Shown one piece after another: positions 7,303-15,781 of a DNA stretch of 21,305 nt. A program made the position numbers and the translations under genes. Position 1 is the stretch's first letter; each line of letters begins with the position of its first letter. Location of the stretch: NCBI GenBank assembly GCA_029553225.1, contig JAKPCP010000014.1, positions 1-21,305 of the forward strand, given 5' to 3'. The notes under the pieces are model-generated. The model did not search any database and was not told where the DNA came from. It was given only the letters and a program-made list of their open reading frames with translations. This stretch comes from a bacterium. Lineage in GTDB: Bacteria > Patescibacteriota > Minisyncoccia > Minisyncoccales > GWA2-38-27.

Positions 7303-10143
7303 TTACATAACTAATTTTAAGTATTTACCAGTATAACTTTTTTTATTTTTGATAATATCATAAGGCGTACCCTCAGCAACAATGTATCCTCCTGCTTCTC
7401 CTGCCTCAGGCCCTAAATCAATAATATAATCAGCGTTTTTTATAAAATCTAAATTATGCTCTACTGTTAAAATCGTATTTCCTTTTTCAACTAAAGATTC
7501 TAAAATTTTTATAAGCTTTAAGATATCGTCAGGATGAAGACCTGTTGTTGGTTCATCTAAAATATAAATCGTTTTTCCAGTATCTTTTTTTGAAAGTTCA
7601 GTTGCTAATTTTATTCTCTGAGCTTCTCCTCCAGATAAATAAGGGGCAGGTTGCCCTAATTCAAGATAAGAAAGGCCAATATCTTTTAAAATTTTTAACT
7701 TTTGATAAAGAATGGGGCTATCTTTAAAAAATGTCATTGCTTCTTCAATAGTTAAAGAAAGTATTTCAAATATATTTTTTCCTTTATATTTTATTTCTAA
7801 AACATCTCTAGAGAATCTTTTTCCATTACATTCTTGGCACTCAATGTAAATATCCGGCAGAAAAAACATTTCTACTTTTATTTTCCCCTGTCCCTCACAT
7901 CTCTCACACCTTCCCCCTTTTACGTTAAAACTAAATTTATCACTATTAAATCCTTTAATTTTTGCTTCTTTTGTTTTTGAAAAAATATCTCTTATGTAAG
8001 AAAATATACCAGTATAAGTAGCTGGGTTTGATCTTAAATTTCTCCCTATCGGAGATTGATCAATTAAAACTACTTTATTTAAATTTTCCAATCCTAAAAT
8101 TTCTTTAAATTTTCCCGGCTCTTCTTTTACTCCGTAAAATTTTTTAAGCAGAAATTTTGCCAAAATGTCGTTAACTAATGAACTTTTTCCAGAGCCAGAA
8201 ACACCTGTAATACAAACAAATCTTTTTAAAGGAATTTTAACATTTATGTTTTTTAAATTATGCTCTCTTGCTCCTTTAATTATTAAAAACTCATTGCTTT
8301 TTTCTGTTTTTTGTTTTTTTATTATTTCAACTTTTTTTCGTTGAGAAAAATAATCTCCTGTGATTGTAAGAGATTTAGATAATTCTTTTGGAGTGCCTTC
8401 AAAAACAATTTTTCCTCCCTTGTTTCCAGCACCAGGCCCCACTTCAATTATCCAATCAGCGTTTTTAATTGTTTGATAATCATGTTCTACAACTATTACA
8501 GTATTTCCAAAATCTCTTAATTTTTTAAAAATATCAATTAATTTTTTTTGATCTTTTGGATGTAAACCAATTGAAGGTTCGTCTAAAACATAAATTACCC
8601 CTGTTAATTTTAAACATAATTGATTAGATAATCTTATTCTTTGCTCTTCTCCGCCAGACAAAGTTATTGCTTTTCTGTCTAAAGTTAAATAAGAAAGACC
8701 CACGTCAATTAAAAAATCTAAACGACTAATTATTTCTTTTAAAATTGGCAAAATAATATTTGCTTCTTCTTTTTTAAATTGTTTTTCTTTTTTTAATACT
8801 TCTTCAAAAAAAATTTTTGAGTCTTCAACACTCATTTCCGATATTTTATTAATTGATTTATTAAAAACTTTTACCATCAGCGCTTCTTTTCTTAATTTTT
8901 TTCCTAAACATAATGGACATTGCTTTACAACCATAAAAGATTCTAATTCTCTTCTTAGCCAATCGGAATTTGTTTCCTCGTATTTCTTTTTAAGATAATA
9001 AACTACCCCCTGCCACCTATCTTTATTAGAATTTTTCTCTCCGTAAAGAATTAAATTTAAAATATCTGCCGGTAAATCTTTTACCTCCTCATCTAAAGAA
9101 AATTTATATTTTTGAGAAATTTCTTTAATTTTTTCTAAAACACAATTTTTTTTAAAAGCCATCTGAGACATTCTTACAAAAGGCAGAATTGCTCCTTCAT
9201 TTATAGTTAAATTTTTATTTGGAATAATTAAATCTGGATCTGGTTCAAGTTTTTCCCCTAATCCCTTACATTCGGGGCAAGCACCATAGGGATTATTAAA
9301 AGAAAAAAGACGAGGTTCTAAATCCGGAAAAAAAAGATGGCAATCTTCGCAACTATAACGTTCGCTAAAAATAAAATCTTTTCCCTTGTAATCTTTATTT
9401 TTATTTTGATTTTTTGATTTTTGATTTATTATTATTGTCCCCTCTCCTAATTTTAAGGCAATGCTTAAAGAATCCAGTATCCTTTTTTTGTCTAAATCTT
9501 TGTCTAAAATAAAACCATCAATGATAACTTCAATATTATATTTTTTATTTAAATCCCCTTCTTTTTTTAAAGCATCGTTTATAAAGTAAAAAATTCCATC
9601 AATTCTTACCCTTTTAAATCCCCTTTCTTTTATTTTTTCAATAGTTTTTTTGTAATTTTCATTTTCTTCTATTTTAAAAGAAGAAAGAATTGTAATTTCG
9701 CTTTTTAAAGGAAATTTTAAAATTTTATTAACAATATCTTTAATTGTAATCTTTGAAATTTCTTTTCCACAATTATAACAATAATATTTTCCTGCTTTTG
9801 AAAATAATAATCTTAAATAATCATAAATCTCAGTAATTGTCCCAACCGTAGAACGAGGATTATGAGAAAGTTTTTTTTGTTCAATAGCAATAACCGGGCT
9901 TATTCCTTCTATTTTATCTACATCTGGTTTATCCATTATTTCTAAAAATTGTTTAGCATAAGTCGATAAACTATCAAAATATCTTCTTTGACCTTCTGCA
10001 TAAATAGTATCAAAAGCAAGAGAAGATTTTCCAGAACCAGAAACTCCAGTAATAACTATTAATTTCCCGCGAGGAATATCAATATTTATATTTTTTAAAT
10101 TATTTACCCTCGCTCCACGAATTTTTATGAATTCGTTTTTCAT
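7303..10143 (-). CDS. uvrA: Excinuclease ABC subunit UvrA
   Basis: UvrA is the damage-recognition ATPase of nucleotide excision repair and loads UvrB. At 946 residues it has normal length and the duplicated ABC-ATPase layout. Walker A GVSGSGKS is at 33-40 and again near 648. The signature [12 protein letters not shown] lies near 495 and [12 protein letters not shown] near 834. Walker B segments read [14 protein letters not shown] and [14 protein letters not shown]. Zinc-binding Cys clusters are CEDC...CPEC (about 265-292) and CERC...CQEC in the second half, plus CYNC and CPLC pairs. A strong promoter sits directly upstream and gives a leader of only about 8 nt. It diverges from the four-helix membrane protein gene. 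uvrB and uvrC are not in the window. Confidence 0.98.
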   Translation of the reverse strand: MKNEFIKIRGARVNNLKNINIDIPRGKLIVITGVSGSGKSSLAFDTIYAEGQRRYFDSLSTYAKQFLEIMDKPDVDKIEGISPVIAIEQKKLSHNPRSTVGTITEIYDYLRLLFSKAGKYYCYNCGKEISKITIKDIVNKILKFPLKSEITILSSFKIEENENYKKTIEKIKERGFKRVRIDGIFYFINDALKKEGDLNKKYNIEVIIDGFILDKDLDKKRILDSLSIALKLGEGTIIINQKSKNQNKNKDYKGKDFIFSERYSCEDCHLFFPDLEPRLFSFNNPYGACPECKGLGEKLEPDPDLIIPNKNLTINEGAILPFVRMSQMAFKKNCVLEKIKEISQKYKFSLDEEVKDLPADILNLILYGEKNSNKDRWQGVVYYLKKKYEETNSDWLRRELESFMVVKQCPLCLGKKLRKEALMVKVFNKSINKISEMSVEDSKIFFEEVLKKEKQFKKEEANIILPILKEIISRLDFLIDVGLSYLTLDRKAITLSGGEEQRIRLSNQLCLKLTGVIYVLDEPSIGLHPKDQKKLIDIFKKLRDFGNTVIVVEHDYQTIKNADWIIEVGPGAGNKGGKIVFEGTPKELSKSLTITGDYFSQRKKVEIIKKQKTEKSNEFLIIKGAREHNLKNINVKIPLKRFVCITGVSGSGKSSLVNDILAKFLLKKFYGVKEEPGKFKEILGLENLNKVVLIDQSPIGRNLRSNPATYTGIFSYIRDIFSKTKEAKIKGFNSDKFSFNVKGGRCERCEGQGKIKVEMFFLPDIYIECQECNGKRFSRDVLEIKYKGKNIFEILSLTIEEAMTFFKDSPILYQKLKILKDIGLSYLELGQPAPYLSGGEAQRIKLATELSKKDTGKTIYILDEPTTGLHPDDILKLIKILESLVEKGNTILTVEHNLDFIKNADYIIDLGPEAGEAGGYIVAEGTPYDIIKNKKSYTGKYLKLVM

Positions 10144-10157
10144 AATAAATGTCTTTG

Positions 10158-10186
10158 ATTATAAAATGTTTCTTAAAAAATTTCAA
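10158..10186 (-). promoter_or_regulatory. Promoter of uvrA with a very short leader
   Basis: The minus strand carries TTGAAA (10181-10186), a 17-nt spacer and a perfect TATAAT (10158-10163). Transcription should start near 10151, only about 8 nt before the uvrA ATG (10141-10143). That leaves no room for a normal ribosome binding site. Confidence 0.7.
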
Positions 10187-10202
10187 TAGTGACTATAAAA
10201 TA

Positions 10203-10226
10203 TTATTAAGTAAATTATTAAGTAAA
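10203..10226. repeat. Perfect 12-bp tandem repeat between divergent promoters
   Basis: The unit TTATTAAGTAAA occurs twice head to tail (10203-10214 and 10215-10226). It lies between the -35 boxes of the leftward uvrA promoter and the rightward promoter at 10230-10258. It could be a paired regulator site, an UP-type AT-rich element, or chance in such AT-rich DNA. Confidence 0.5.
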
Positions 10227-10229
10227 CAG

Positions 10230-10258
10230 TTGACCAAAAAGTAAATTTTTGATACTAT
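10230..10258 (+). promoter_or_regulatory. Promoter giving a leaderless transcript
   Basis: TTGACC (10230-10235), a 17-nt spacer and TACTAT (10253-10258) match the sigma-70 consensus well. Only five bases separate the -10 box from the ATG at 10264, so the transcript should begin at or next to the start codon. It serves the holin-like gene and probably secG and the solute-binding protein. Confidence 0.6.
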
Positions 10259-10263
10259 TATTT

Positions 10264-10623
10264 ATGATAAAAAAACTATTTTTTTATACTCTTTCTAGTA
10301 TTTTAGGATTGTATCTTTCTGATTATTTTTTAGAAAAGGTTATAATTTCTTCCCCAATTAAAACTTTAATTTTAGCGGGATTTATTTTAGGAATTATTAA
10401 TTTTTTAATAAAACCAATAATATTAAAAATTACTTTTCCTTTAAAAATTTTGACTTTTGGATTGTTTCCTTTATTATTAAATATATTTCTTATCTGGTTT
10501 TTTGCTGATGTCTTATTTTTGGAAAAAATAGAAATAAAAGGAATTATTCCTCTTTTTTTTACAAGTATAATTGTCTCAATCGTAAATAGCGTCTTTGAAC
10601 TATTATTTTTAAAAAGAAAATAA
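10264..10623 (+). CDS. Four-helix membrane protein, phage holin family 4 (superfamily IV) type
   Basis: This 119-residue protein is almost entirely hydrophobic, with four predicted membrane helices (roughly 5-22, 30-50, 55-80 and 90-113 by eye) and a basic end, FLKRK. The segment GFILGIINFLIKPIILKITFPLKILTFGLFPLLLN is typical of the 'mycobacterial four-TMS phage holin' family (Phage_holin_4_2), widespread in bacterial chromosomes outside prophages. Its function there is unknown. An upstream TTG at 10249 is in frame, but it lies across the predicted promoter spacer and -10 box. The ATG at 10264 is therefore preferred and would begin a leaderless mRNA. secG follows after 35 nt in the same direction. 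No phage genes surround it. Confidence 0.85.
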   Translation: MIKKLFFYTLSSILGLYLSDYFLEKVIISSPIKTLILAGFILGIINFLIKPIILKITFPLKILTFGLFPLLLNIFLIWFFADVLFLEKIEIKGIIPLFFTSIIVSIVNSVFELLFLKRK

Positions 10624-10658
10624 TTATCTAATAATCTTTAAAAACTAAAATTAAAAAT

Positions 10659-10883
10659 ATGGAAAATTTATTGCCAATACTTCAGATAATAGTTTCTATT
10701 TTATTAATTGTTTTTATTCTTTTACAACAAAGAGGAACAGCATTAGGTTCAACTTTCGGTGGAGAAGAAAATGTTTATTCAAGCCGTCGAGGATTAGAGA
10801 AAAAAATCTTTTGGGCAACAGTGATATTCACTGCTCTTTTTATTATTCTTGCTGTAGTAAATCTTTTATTAAGCAATGTCTAA
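10659..10883 (+). CDS. secG: Protein-export membrane protein SecG
   Basis: SecG is the small accessory subunit of the SecYEG translocon. The 74-residue sequence has the classic plan: a first membrane helix (about 4-22), the conserved cytoplasmic loop LLQQRGTALGSTFGG (21-35) and a second helix (about 50-70). Its last 8 nt overlap the start of the following solute-binding protein gene (ATG at 10876 inside the secG end), so the two are probably translationally coupled. Upstream is A-rich with no Shine-Dalgarno motif. secY and secE are elsewhere. Confidence 0.95.
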   Translation: MENLLPILQIIVSILLIVFILLQQRGTALGSTFGGEENVYSSRRGLEKKIFWATVIFTALFIILAVVNLLLSNV

Positions 10884-12879
10884 AATATTATCTTTTTTAA
10901 AAATTGAAAATTTTCCCTCAAAAAAGCAGTGGAAAAAATTTTTTAAAGTTTTAAATAAAAAAGAAAAAATTATTTTTATAGGTTTAATTTTTCTTTTTAT
11001 TTTTTCTTCTGTTTCTCTTGTTTCCCTTTTGTATTTAAAAAACACAAAAGAAATACCAAAGAAAGGAGGAATTTATATTGAAGGAGTAATAGGACAACCA
11101 AGCTTTATCAACCCAATTTACGCTAATTCTGATGTAGACAGGGATTTAACTGAACTTATTTTTTCTGGTTTAATGAAGTACGACAAAGATACAAAAATTA
11201 TTCCTCAAATGATAGAAGATTATAAAATTGAGGAAGACGGAAAGGTTTATAAATTTAAATTAAAAGAAAATCTTTTATGGCAGGACAATACGCCCATTAC
11301 AGCAGATGATATAATTTTTACAATAAAAACAATTCAAAACCCAGAATCAAAAAGTACGCTTTATGGAAACTGGATTGGAGTTGAAACAGAAAAAATAGAC
11401 GATTTTACTGTAAAGTTTTCTATAAAACAACCCTATTCTTCTTTTTTAGAAAATTTTACTTTAAAAATCTTGCCAAAACATTTATTAGAAAATGTTGACC
11501 CCAAAAATTTATCTTTAGAAATTTACAATTTAAAACCAACAGGTTCTGGTCCATATAAGATAAACGAAATAAAACAGGGAAAAAATGGAAAAATAGAATC
11601 AATTACTCTTATCCCAAGCTCTTATTATTTTGGGAAAGAACCATATATATCTCAAATAAAGTTTTTATTTTTTGATAATGAAGAAGATTTAATTAAATCA
11701 GCAAAAAAAGGAGAAATTAAAAGTTTTACTTTAAATTATTATAATAAATTTGATAAAAATTTTAATATTTATAAATTATCTTTCCCAAGATATTTCGCTC
11801 TTTTTTTAAATCCCCAAAAAGCAAAACCTTTATCTGAAACAAATATAAGAATTGCTTTAAATCATGCAACAAACAAAAAAGAAATTGTTGAAAAAGCTTT
11901 ACAAATTTCTCAAAATGATAAAGATATAGAAGAAATAATTGTTGATTCCCCTATTTTACCTCAATTTTATGGATATAAAAAACCAGAAATTTTTTATGAA
12001 TTTAACCCAGAAAAAGCAATAGAAATTTTAGAAAAAAATGGATATAAAAACAATGAAAGTGGCATAAGAGAAAAAATAATTACTAAAGAAGCATCTTTTA
12101 AATTAAAAAGCGATTTAAAATTTGGTAGCAAAGGAACAGAAGTTGAACAACTTCAAAAATGTTTATCTAAATTAGAAGATATTTACCCTAATGGAGAAAT
12201 AAGCGGATATTTTGGCGAAAATACAAAACAAGCAGTTATAAAATTTCAAGAAAAATACGCTAATGAGATTTTAAAGCCAAATAATTTAACAAAAGGCACT
12301 GGAATTGTGAGCAAAGGCACAAGAAATAAATTAAATGAATTATGCTTTAAGGAATCAGTTGAAAATATTCCTTTAAAATTTTCTTTGCTTACTGTTAACC
12401 AACCTCAATTAATTGAAACAGCAGAAATTTTAAAAGAGCAATGGAAAAAAATTGGAGTAGATATTGAAATAGAATCGCTTCCGCCAGCTGATGTTAAAGA
12501 AAAAATAAGAGAAAGAGATTATCAAATCTTGCTTTATGGAGAAGTATTAGGTATGATTCCTGATCTTTTTCCTTATTGGTATTCAACTCAAAAAAAAGAC
12601 CCAGGCTCCAATTTATCACTTTATGAAAATAAAGAAGTCGATAAATTACTGGAAGAAATAAGAAAAACACAAGACTTAAATATCTTTGCTGAAAAGCTTA
12701 ATGAATTTCAAAACATATTATTAAAAGACGCTCCTGCTATTTTTCTTTATAATTCTTATATTTATTATTATGTTTCAAACGAAATTAAAGGTATAGATAA
12801 TAAAAAAATTGCTCTTCCCTCTCATCGTTTTTCGGGAATTGAAGATTTTTATATTAAAACAAAAAGAATTTTTAAATAA
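10876..12879 (+). CDS. Membrane-anchored family 5 (peptide-type) solute-binding protein with an inserted peptidoglycan-binding domain
   Basis: The 667-residue protein has a basic cytoplasmic N terminus, one membrane helix (about 33-54) and no lipobox Cys, so it is anchored by the helix rather than by lipid. The body resembles SBP_bac_5/OppA-type proteins: GGIYIEGVIGQPSFINPIYA, LTELIFSGLMKYD, KVYKFKLKENLLWQDNTPITADD, TGSGPYKI, and a late IGVDIEIESLPPADV. Residues about 410-490 interrupt this fold with a PG_binding_1-like module (FGSKGTEVEQLQKCLSKL, then GYFGENTKQAVIKFQEKY and KGTRNKLNEL). No permease or ATPase genes are nearby, so peptide uptake is not proven. The insert suggests it holds the cell wall. 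It overlaps secG by 8 nt. Confidence 0.9.
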   Translation: MSKILSFLKIENFPSKKQWKKFFKVLNKKEKIIFIGLIFLFIFSSVSLVSLLYLKNTKEIPKKGGIYIEGVIGQPSFINPIYANSDVDRDLTELIFSGLMKYDKDTKIIPQMIEDYKIEEDGKVYKFKLKENLLWQDNTPITADDIIFTIKTIQNPESKSTLYGNWIGVETEKIDDFTVKFSIKQPYSSFLENFTLKILPKHLLENVDPKNLSLEIYNLKPTGSGPYKINEIKQGKNGKIESITLIPSSYYFGKEPYISQIKFLFFDNEEDLIKSAKKGEIKSFTLNYYNKFDKNFNIYKLSFPRYFALFLNPQKAKPLSETNIRIALNHATNKKEIVEKALQISQNDKDIEEIIVDSPILPQFYGYKKPEIFYEFNPEKAIEILEKNGYKNNESGIREKIITKEASFKLKSDLKFGSKGTEVEQLQKCLSKLEDIYPNGEISGYFGENTKQAVIKFQEKYANEILKPNNLTKGTGIVSKGTRNKLNELCFKESVENIPLKFSLLTVNQPQLIETAEILKEQWKKIGVDIEIESLPPADVKEKIRERDYQILLYGEVLGMIPDLFPYWYSTQKKDPGSNLSLYENKEVDKLLEEIRKTQDLNIFAEKLNEFQNILLKDAPAIFLYNSYIYYYVSNEIKGIDNKKIALPSHRFSGIEDFYIKTKRIFK

Positions 12880-12923
12880 AATTTAATAAATAAAATTACT
12901 TTTAAAATATTCAATTAAATTTC

Positions 12924-13009
12924 GCCGAGGTGGTGAAACCGGAAAACACGTTAGCTTCAGGAGCTAATGCTCTTTTAAGAGCATGTGGGTTCAAATCCCA
13001 CCCTCGGCA
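12924..13009 (+). tRNA. tRNA-Leu, anticodon CAG
   Basis: An 86-nt cloverleaf is visible. The acceptor is GCCGAGG (12924-12930) with CCTCGGC (13002-13008) and discriminator A at 13009. The D stem is GTG/CAC, and the anticodon stem TTAGC/GCTAA has loop TTCAGGA, giving anticodon CAG at 12958-12960. A long class II variable arm (stem TGCTC/GAGCA, 12968-12983) is typical of leucine. The T arm is GTGGG-TTCAAAT-CCCAC (12985-13001). CCA is not encoded, so it must be added after transcription. It lies between the solute-binding protein gene and rnj. Confidence 0.98.
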
Positions 13010-13044
13010 CAAATACTTTATAAAATTAATAAATTTAACAAAAT

Positions 13045-14757
13045 ATGGCAAAAACAAGTGAAGAAAATCTTAAAATAATTCCTTTAGGCGGGTTAGGAGA
13101 AGTTGGAAGAAATATGATGCTTTTAGAATATAAAAACGATATTCTAATCATTGACATGGGTCTTCGCTTTCCTGAAGAAAGTATGCCGGGAATTGATTTT
13201 ATTATTCCAAATATTTCTTATTTAAAGAATAATAAAGAAAAAAATATTTTGGGAGTATTAATTACCCATGCCCATTATGATCATATTGGCGCTATTCCCT
13301 ATATAACAAACGAAATAAAAAACGAAAAAAGAAAAAAAGGCAAAAGCCCGTATCCTCCGTTTTTTGCTTCTGCTCTAAGCAAAGGGATAATTTTAAAAAG
13401 GCAAGAAGAATTTTCTAATCAAGAAGAGTTAGATATTACAGCAGTTAAAAATGGAGATAGAGTAAAACTTGGCCCGTTTCAAGTTGAATTTTTCCATCAA
13501 AATCATAATATTTGGGGAAATTTTGGGCTTTTTATTGAAACACCTGTTGGCAATATTGTAAATACTTCGGATTTTAAATTTGATGAAAATCCAATTAACG
13601 ATACTCCTACAGATTTTAAAAAATTAAATGATCTTGGGAAAAAAGGCATTTTGCTCTTAATGTCTGATTCAACCGGAGCAGAAGAAGAAGGGCATTCTCT
13701 TTCTGAAAAATTAATAGAAAAAAACCTTGAAGAAATTTTTAAAAAAGCAAAAGGAAGAATTATTGCCGCTACTTTTTCTTCTCTTTTAAACAGAATCCAG
13801 CAACTTATAACTTTATCAGAAAAATATAAAAGAAAAGTTTGTATTGAAGGTTATTCAATGAGGACCAATATAGAAATCGCCCAAAGCTTAAACTATTTAA
13901 AAATAAAGAAAAATTTATTAATAAAAGCAAAAGATGTAAATAATTATCCTGATTCAAAAGTAACAATAATTTGCACTGGCGCTCAAGGTGAAGATAATGC
14001 TGTTTTGATGAAAATTGCGAATAAAGAACATCGTTTTTTAAGATTAAAAAAGGGAGATGAAATAATTTTTTCTTCCTCTGTTGTCCCTGGAAATGAAAGA
14101 ACTGTCCAATTATTAAAAGACGAATTTTATCGCCAAGGAGCTGTTGTTTATCATTATAAAATGATGGATATTCATGCCGGAGGACATGCCCAAAAAGAAG
14201 AACTGAAAGAAATAATAAATATTATGAAGCCAAAATTTTTTCTTCCTATTCATGGACAATATTCAATGTTATCTAACCATAAAGAAATAGCAAAAGAATG
14301 CGGAATAGATGAAAAAAATATAATCGTTACCGAAAACGGAAGTATTATTAACTTAAATAAAGATGAAATATTTTTAGAAAAAAAGAATGTACCTTCAAGT
14401 TATATTATGGTTGACGGATTAGGGGTTGGCGATGTTGGAGAAGTTGTTTTAAGAGACAGGCAAATGCTTTCAAAAGACGGAATGTTTGTTATTGTTGCTG
14501 TTGTTGATAGACAATTAGGAAAAGTTATTCGTTCTCCTGATATTATTTCCAGAGGATTTATTTATTTAAGAGAATCAAAAGATTTACTATATCAGACAAG
14601 AAAAAAAGTGATTGAAATTATTGATAAAGCAGCTGGAAGCGGAGGCGCGGTAAACTGGGTTTATGTAAAGGATGAAATAAGAAATAAAATTGGAGATTTC
14701 CTTCATTCAAAAACAAAAAGAAGACCAATTATTCTTCCTGTAATAATTGAAGTTTAA
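13045..14757 (+). CDS. rnj: Ribonuclease J
   Basis: RNase J is a metallo-beta-lactamase/beta-CASP nuclease with 5'-3' exonuclease and endonuclease activity in mRNA decay and RNA maturation. The 570-residue protein has the family's length. It opens with IIPLGGLGEVGRNMMLLEY. The zinc-binding motif is HAHYDH (75-80), with NTSDFKFD further along. Typical beta-CASP motifs follow: SDSTGAEEEGHSLSE, AATFSSLLNRIQQ, SSSVVPGNE and HAGGHAQKEEL. Then comes FFLPIHGQYSML, and the C-terminal domain contains VVDRQLGKVIRSPDIISRGFIY. It begins 35 nt after the tRNA-Leu gene and precedes trpS in the same direction. There is no Shine-Dalgarno motif before the ATG. Confidence 0.97.
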   Translation: MAKTSEENLKIIPLGGLGEVGRNMMLLEYKNDILIIDMGLRFPEESMPGIDFIIPNISYLKNNKEKNILGVLITHAHYDHIGAIPYITNEIKNEKRKKGKSPYPPFFASALSKGIILKRQEEFSNQEELDITAVKNGDRVKLGPFQVEFFHQNHNIWGNFGLFIETPVGNIVNTSDFKFDENPINDTPTDFKKLNDLGKKGILLLMSDSTGAEEEGHSLSEKLIEKNLEEIFKKAKGRIIAATFSSLLNRIQQLITLSEKYKRKVCIEGYSMRTNIEIAQSLNYLKIKKNLLIKAKDVNNYPDSKVTIICTGAQGEDNAVLMKIANKEHRFLRLKKGDEIIFSSSVVPGNERTVQLLKDEFYRQGAVVYHYKMMDIHAGGHAQKEELKEIINIMKPKFFLPIHGQYSMLSNHKEIAKECGIDEKNIIVTENGSIINLNKDEIFLEKKNVPSSYIMVDGLGVGDVGEVVLRDRQMLSKDGMFVIVAVVDRQLGKVIRSPDIISRGFIYLRESKDLLYQTRKKVIEIIDKAAGSGGAVNWVYVKDEIRNKIGDFLHSKTKRRPIILPVIIEV

Positions 14758-14803
14758 TAAAAAATAAATTAAAATATATAAAATAAATTAAATTACAAAA
14801 TTT

Positions 14804-15781
14804 ATGAGAGTTTTAAGCGCAATTCAACCTACAGGAGCAATCCATATTGGCAATTATTTAGGAGCAATAAAACAATGGATTGATCTTCAAGAAAAAAATG
14901 AATGTATATTTTTTATCTGTGACCTCCATTCAATTACTATCCCCTATGATCCTAAAGAATTTCAAAAAAATATTTTAGAAACTGCTATCACTTATTTAGC
15001 AGCCGGAGTAAATCCAGAAAAAAGTATATTTTTTGTCCAATCAAAAGTGAAAGAACATACAGAACTATGTTGGCTATTAGGAAGTGTTACCCCTGTGGGA
15101 GATCTTTTAAGAATGACTCAATATAAAGAAAAATCAAAACAATTTAAGAAAAATTTAGATGCAGGAATTTTAAATTACCCTATTTTGATGGCTGCTGACA
15201 TCTTGCTTTATAAAGCAAATGCTGTTCCTGTTGGAGAAGACCAAGCTCAACACGTAGAATTAACAAGAACAATTGCTAGAAAATTTAATCAACGATTTGG
15301 AAAAACTTTTAATGAGCCAAAAACAATTCTTCCTAAAATGGGAGCAAGAATTATGAGTTTAACAAACCCTAAAAAGAAAATGTCAAAATCAATGGGACCT
15401 CAAAATTATATTTCTCTTTTCGATGAACCAGAAGAAATAGAAAAAAAAGTAATGAGCGCAATAACAGATAGCGGAAAAGAAATAAAATATAATCCTGTAA
15501 AAAAACCAGGTATTTCAAACTTGCTTGTTATTTATAGTTTATTCAGCGGAAAACCAATAAAAGAATTAGAAAATTTCTTTAATGGAAAAAGTTATTCTTT
15601 TTTTAAAAAATCTTTATCAGAACTTTTAATAAATTCATTAGAACCATTTAGAAGAAAAAGGAAAGAACTTTTATTAAGGGAAACTTATATTAAAGAAACT
15701 TTAAATATTGGCGCAAAGAGAGCAGAGACAATCGCTCAATCGACAATGGAAGAAGTAAAATCAAAAATGGGATTAGTTTGA
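14804..15781 (+). CDS. trpS: Tryptophanyl-tRNA synthetase
   Basis: This class I enzyme charges tRNA-Trp in the cytoplasm. The 325-residue protein shows the HIGH-like motif IQPTGAIHIGNYLGAI (HIGN at 14-17) and the KMSKS motif (about 192-196, in KKKMSKSMGPQNY). It also has ICDLHSIT, the tryptophan-pocket segment YPILMAADILLY and VGEDQAQHVELTR, all typical of bacterial TrpRS. It ends in a TGA stop that overlaps the last 9 nt of the convergent phosphomannomutase gene. That TGA, with TGG for Trp elsewhere, supports standard code usage. Confidence 0.98.
   Translation: MRVLSAIQPTGAIHIGNYLGAIKQWIDLQEKNECIFFICDLHSITIPYDPKEFQKNILETAITYLAAGVNPEKSIFFVQSKVKEHTELCWLLGSVTPVGDLLRMTQYKEKSKQFKKNLDAGILNYPILMAADILLYKANAVPVGEDQAQHVELTRTIARKFNQRFGKTFNEPKTILPKMGARIMSLTNPKKKMSKSMGPQNYISLFDEPEEIEKKVMSAITDSGKEIKYNPVKKPGISNLLVIYSLFSGKPIKELENFFNGKSYSFFKKSLSELLINSLEPFRRKRKELLLRETYIKETLNIGAKRAETIAQSTMEEVKSKMGLV

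Noticed and set aside
10249..10263. TTG start for the four-helix membrane protein, adding five residues
   Set aside because: The TTG and following codons overlap the predicted spacer and -10 box of the promoter; ATG 10264 is a better start.
10264..10623. The holin-like gene as a sign of a prophage
   Set aside because: No other phage gene is nearby, and this family is common in ordinary chromosomes.
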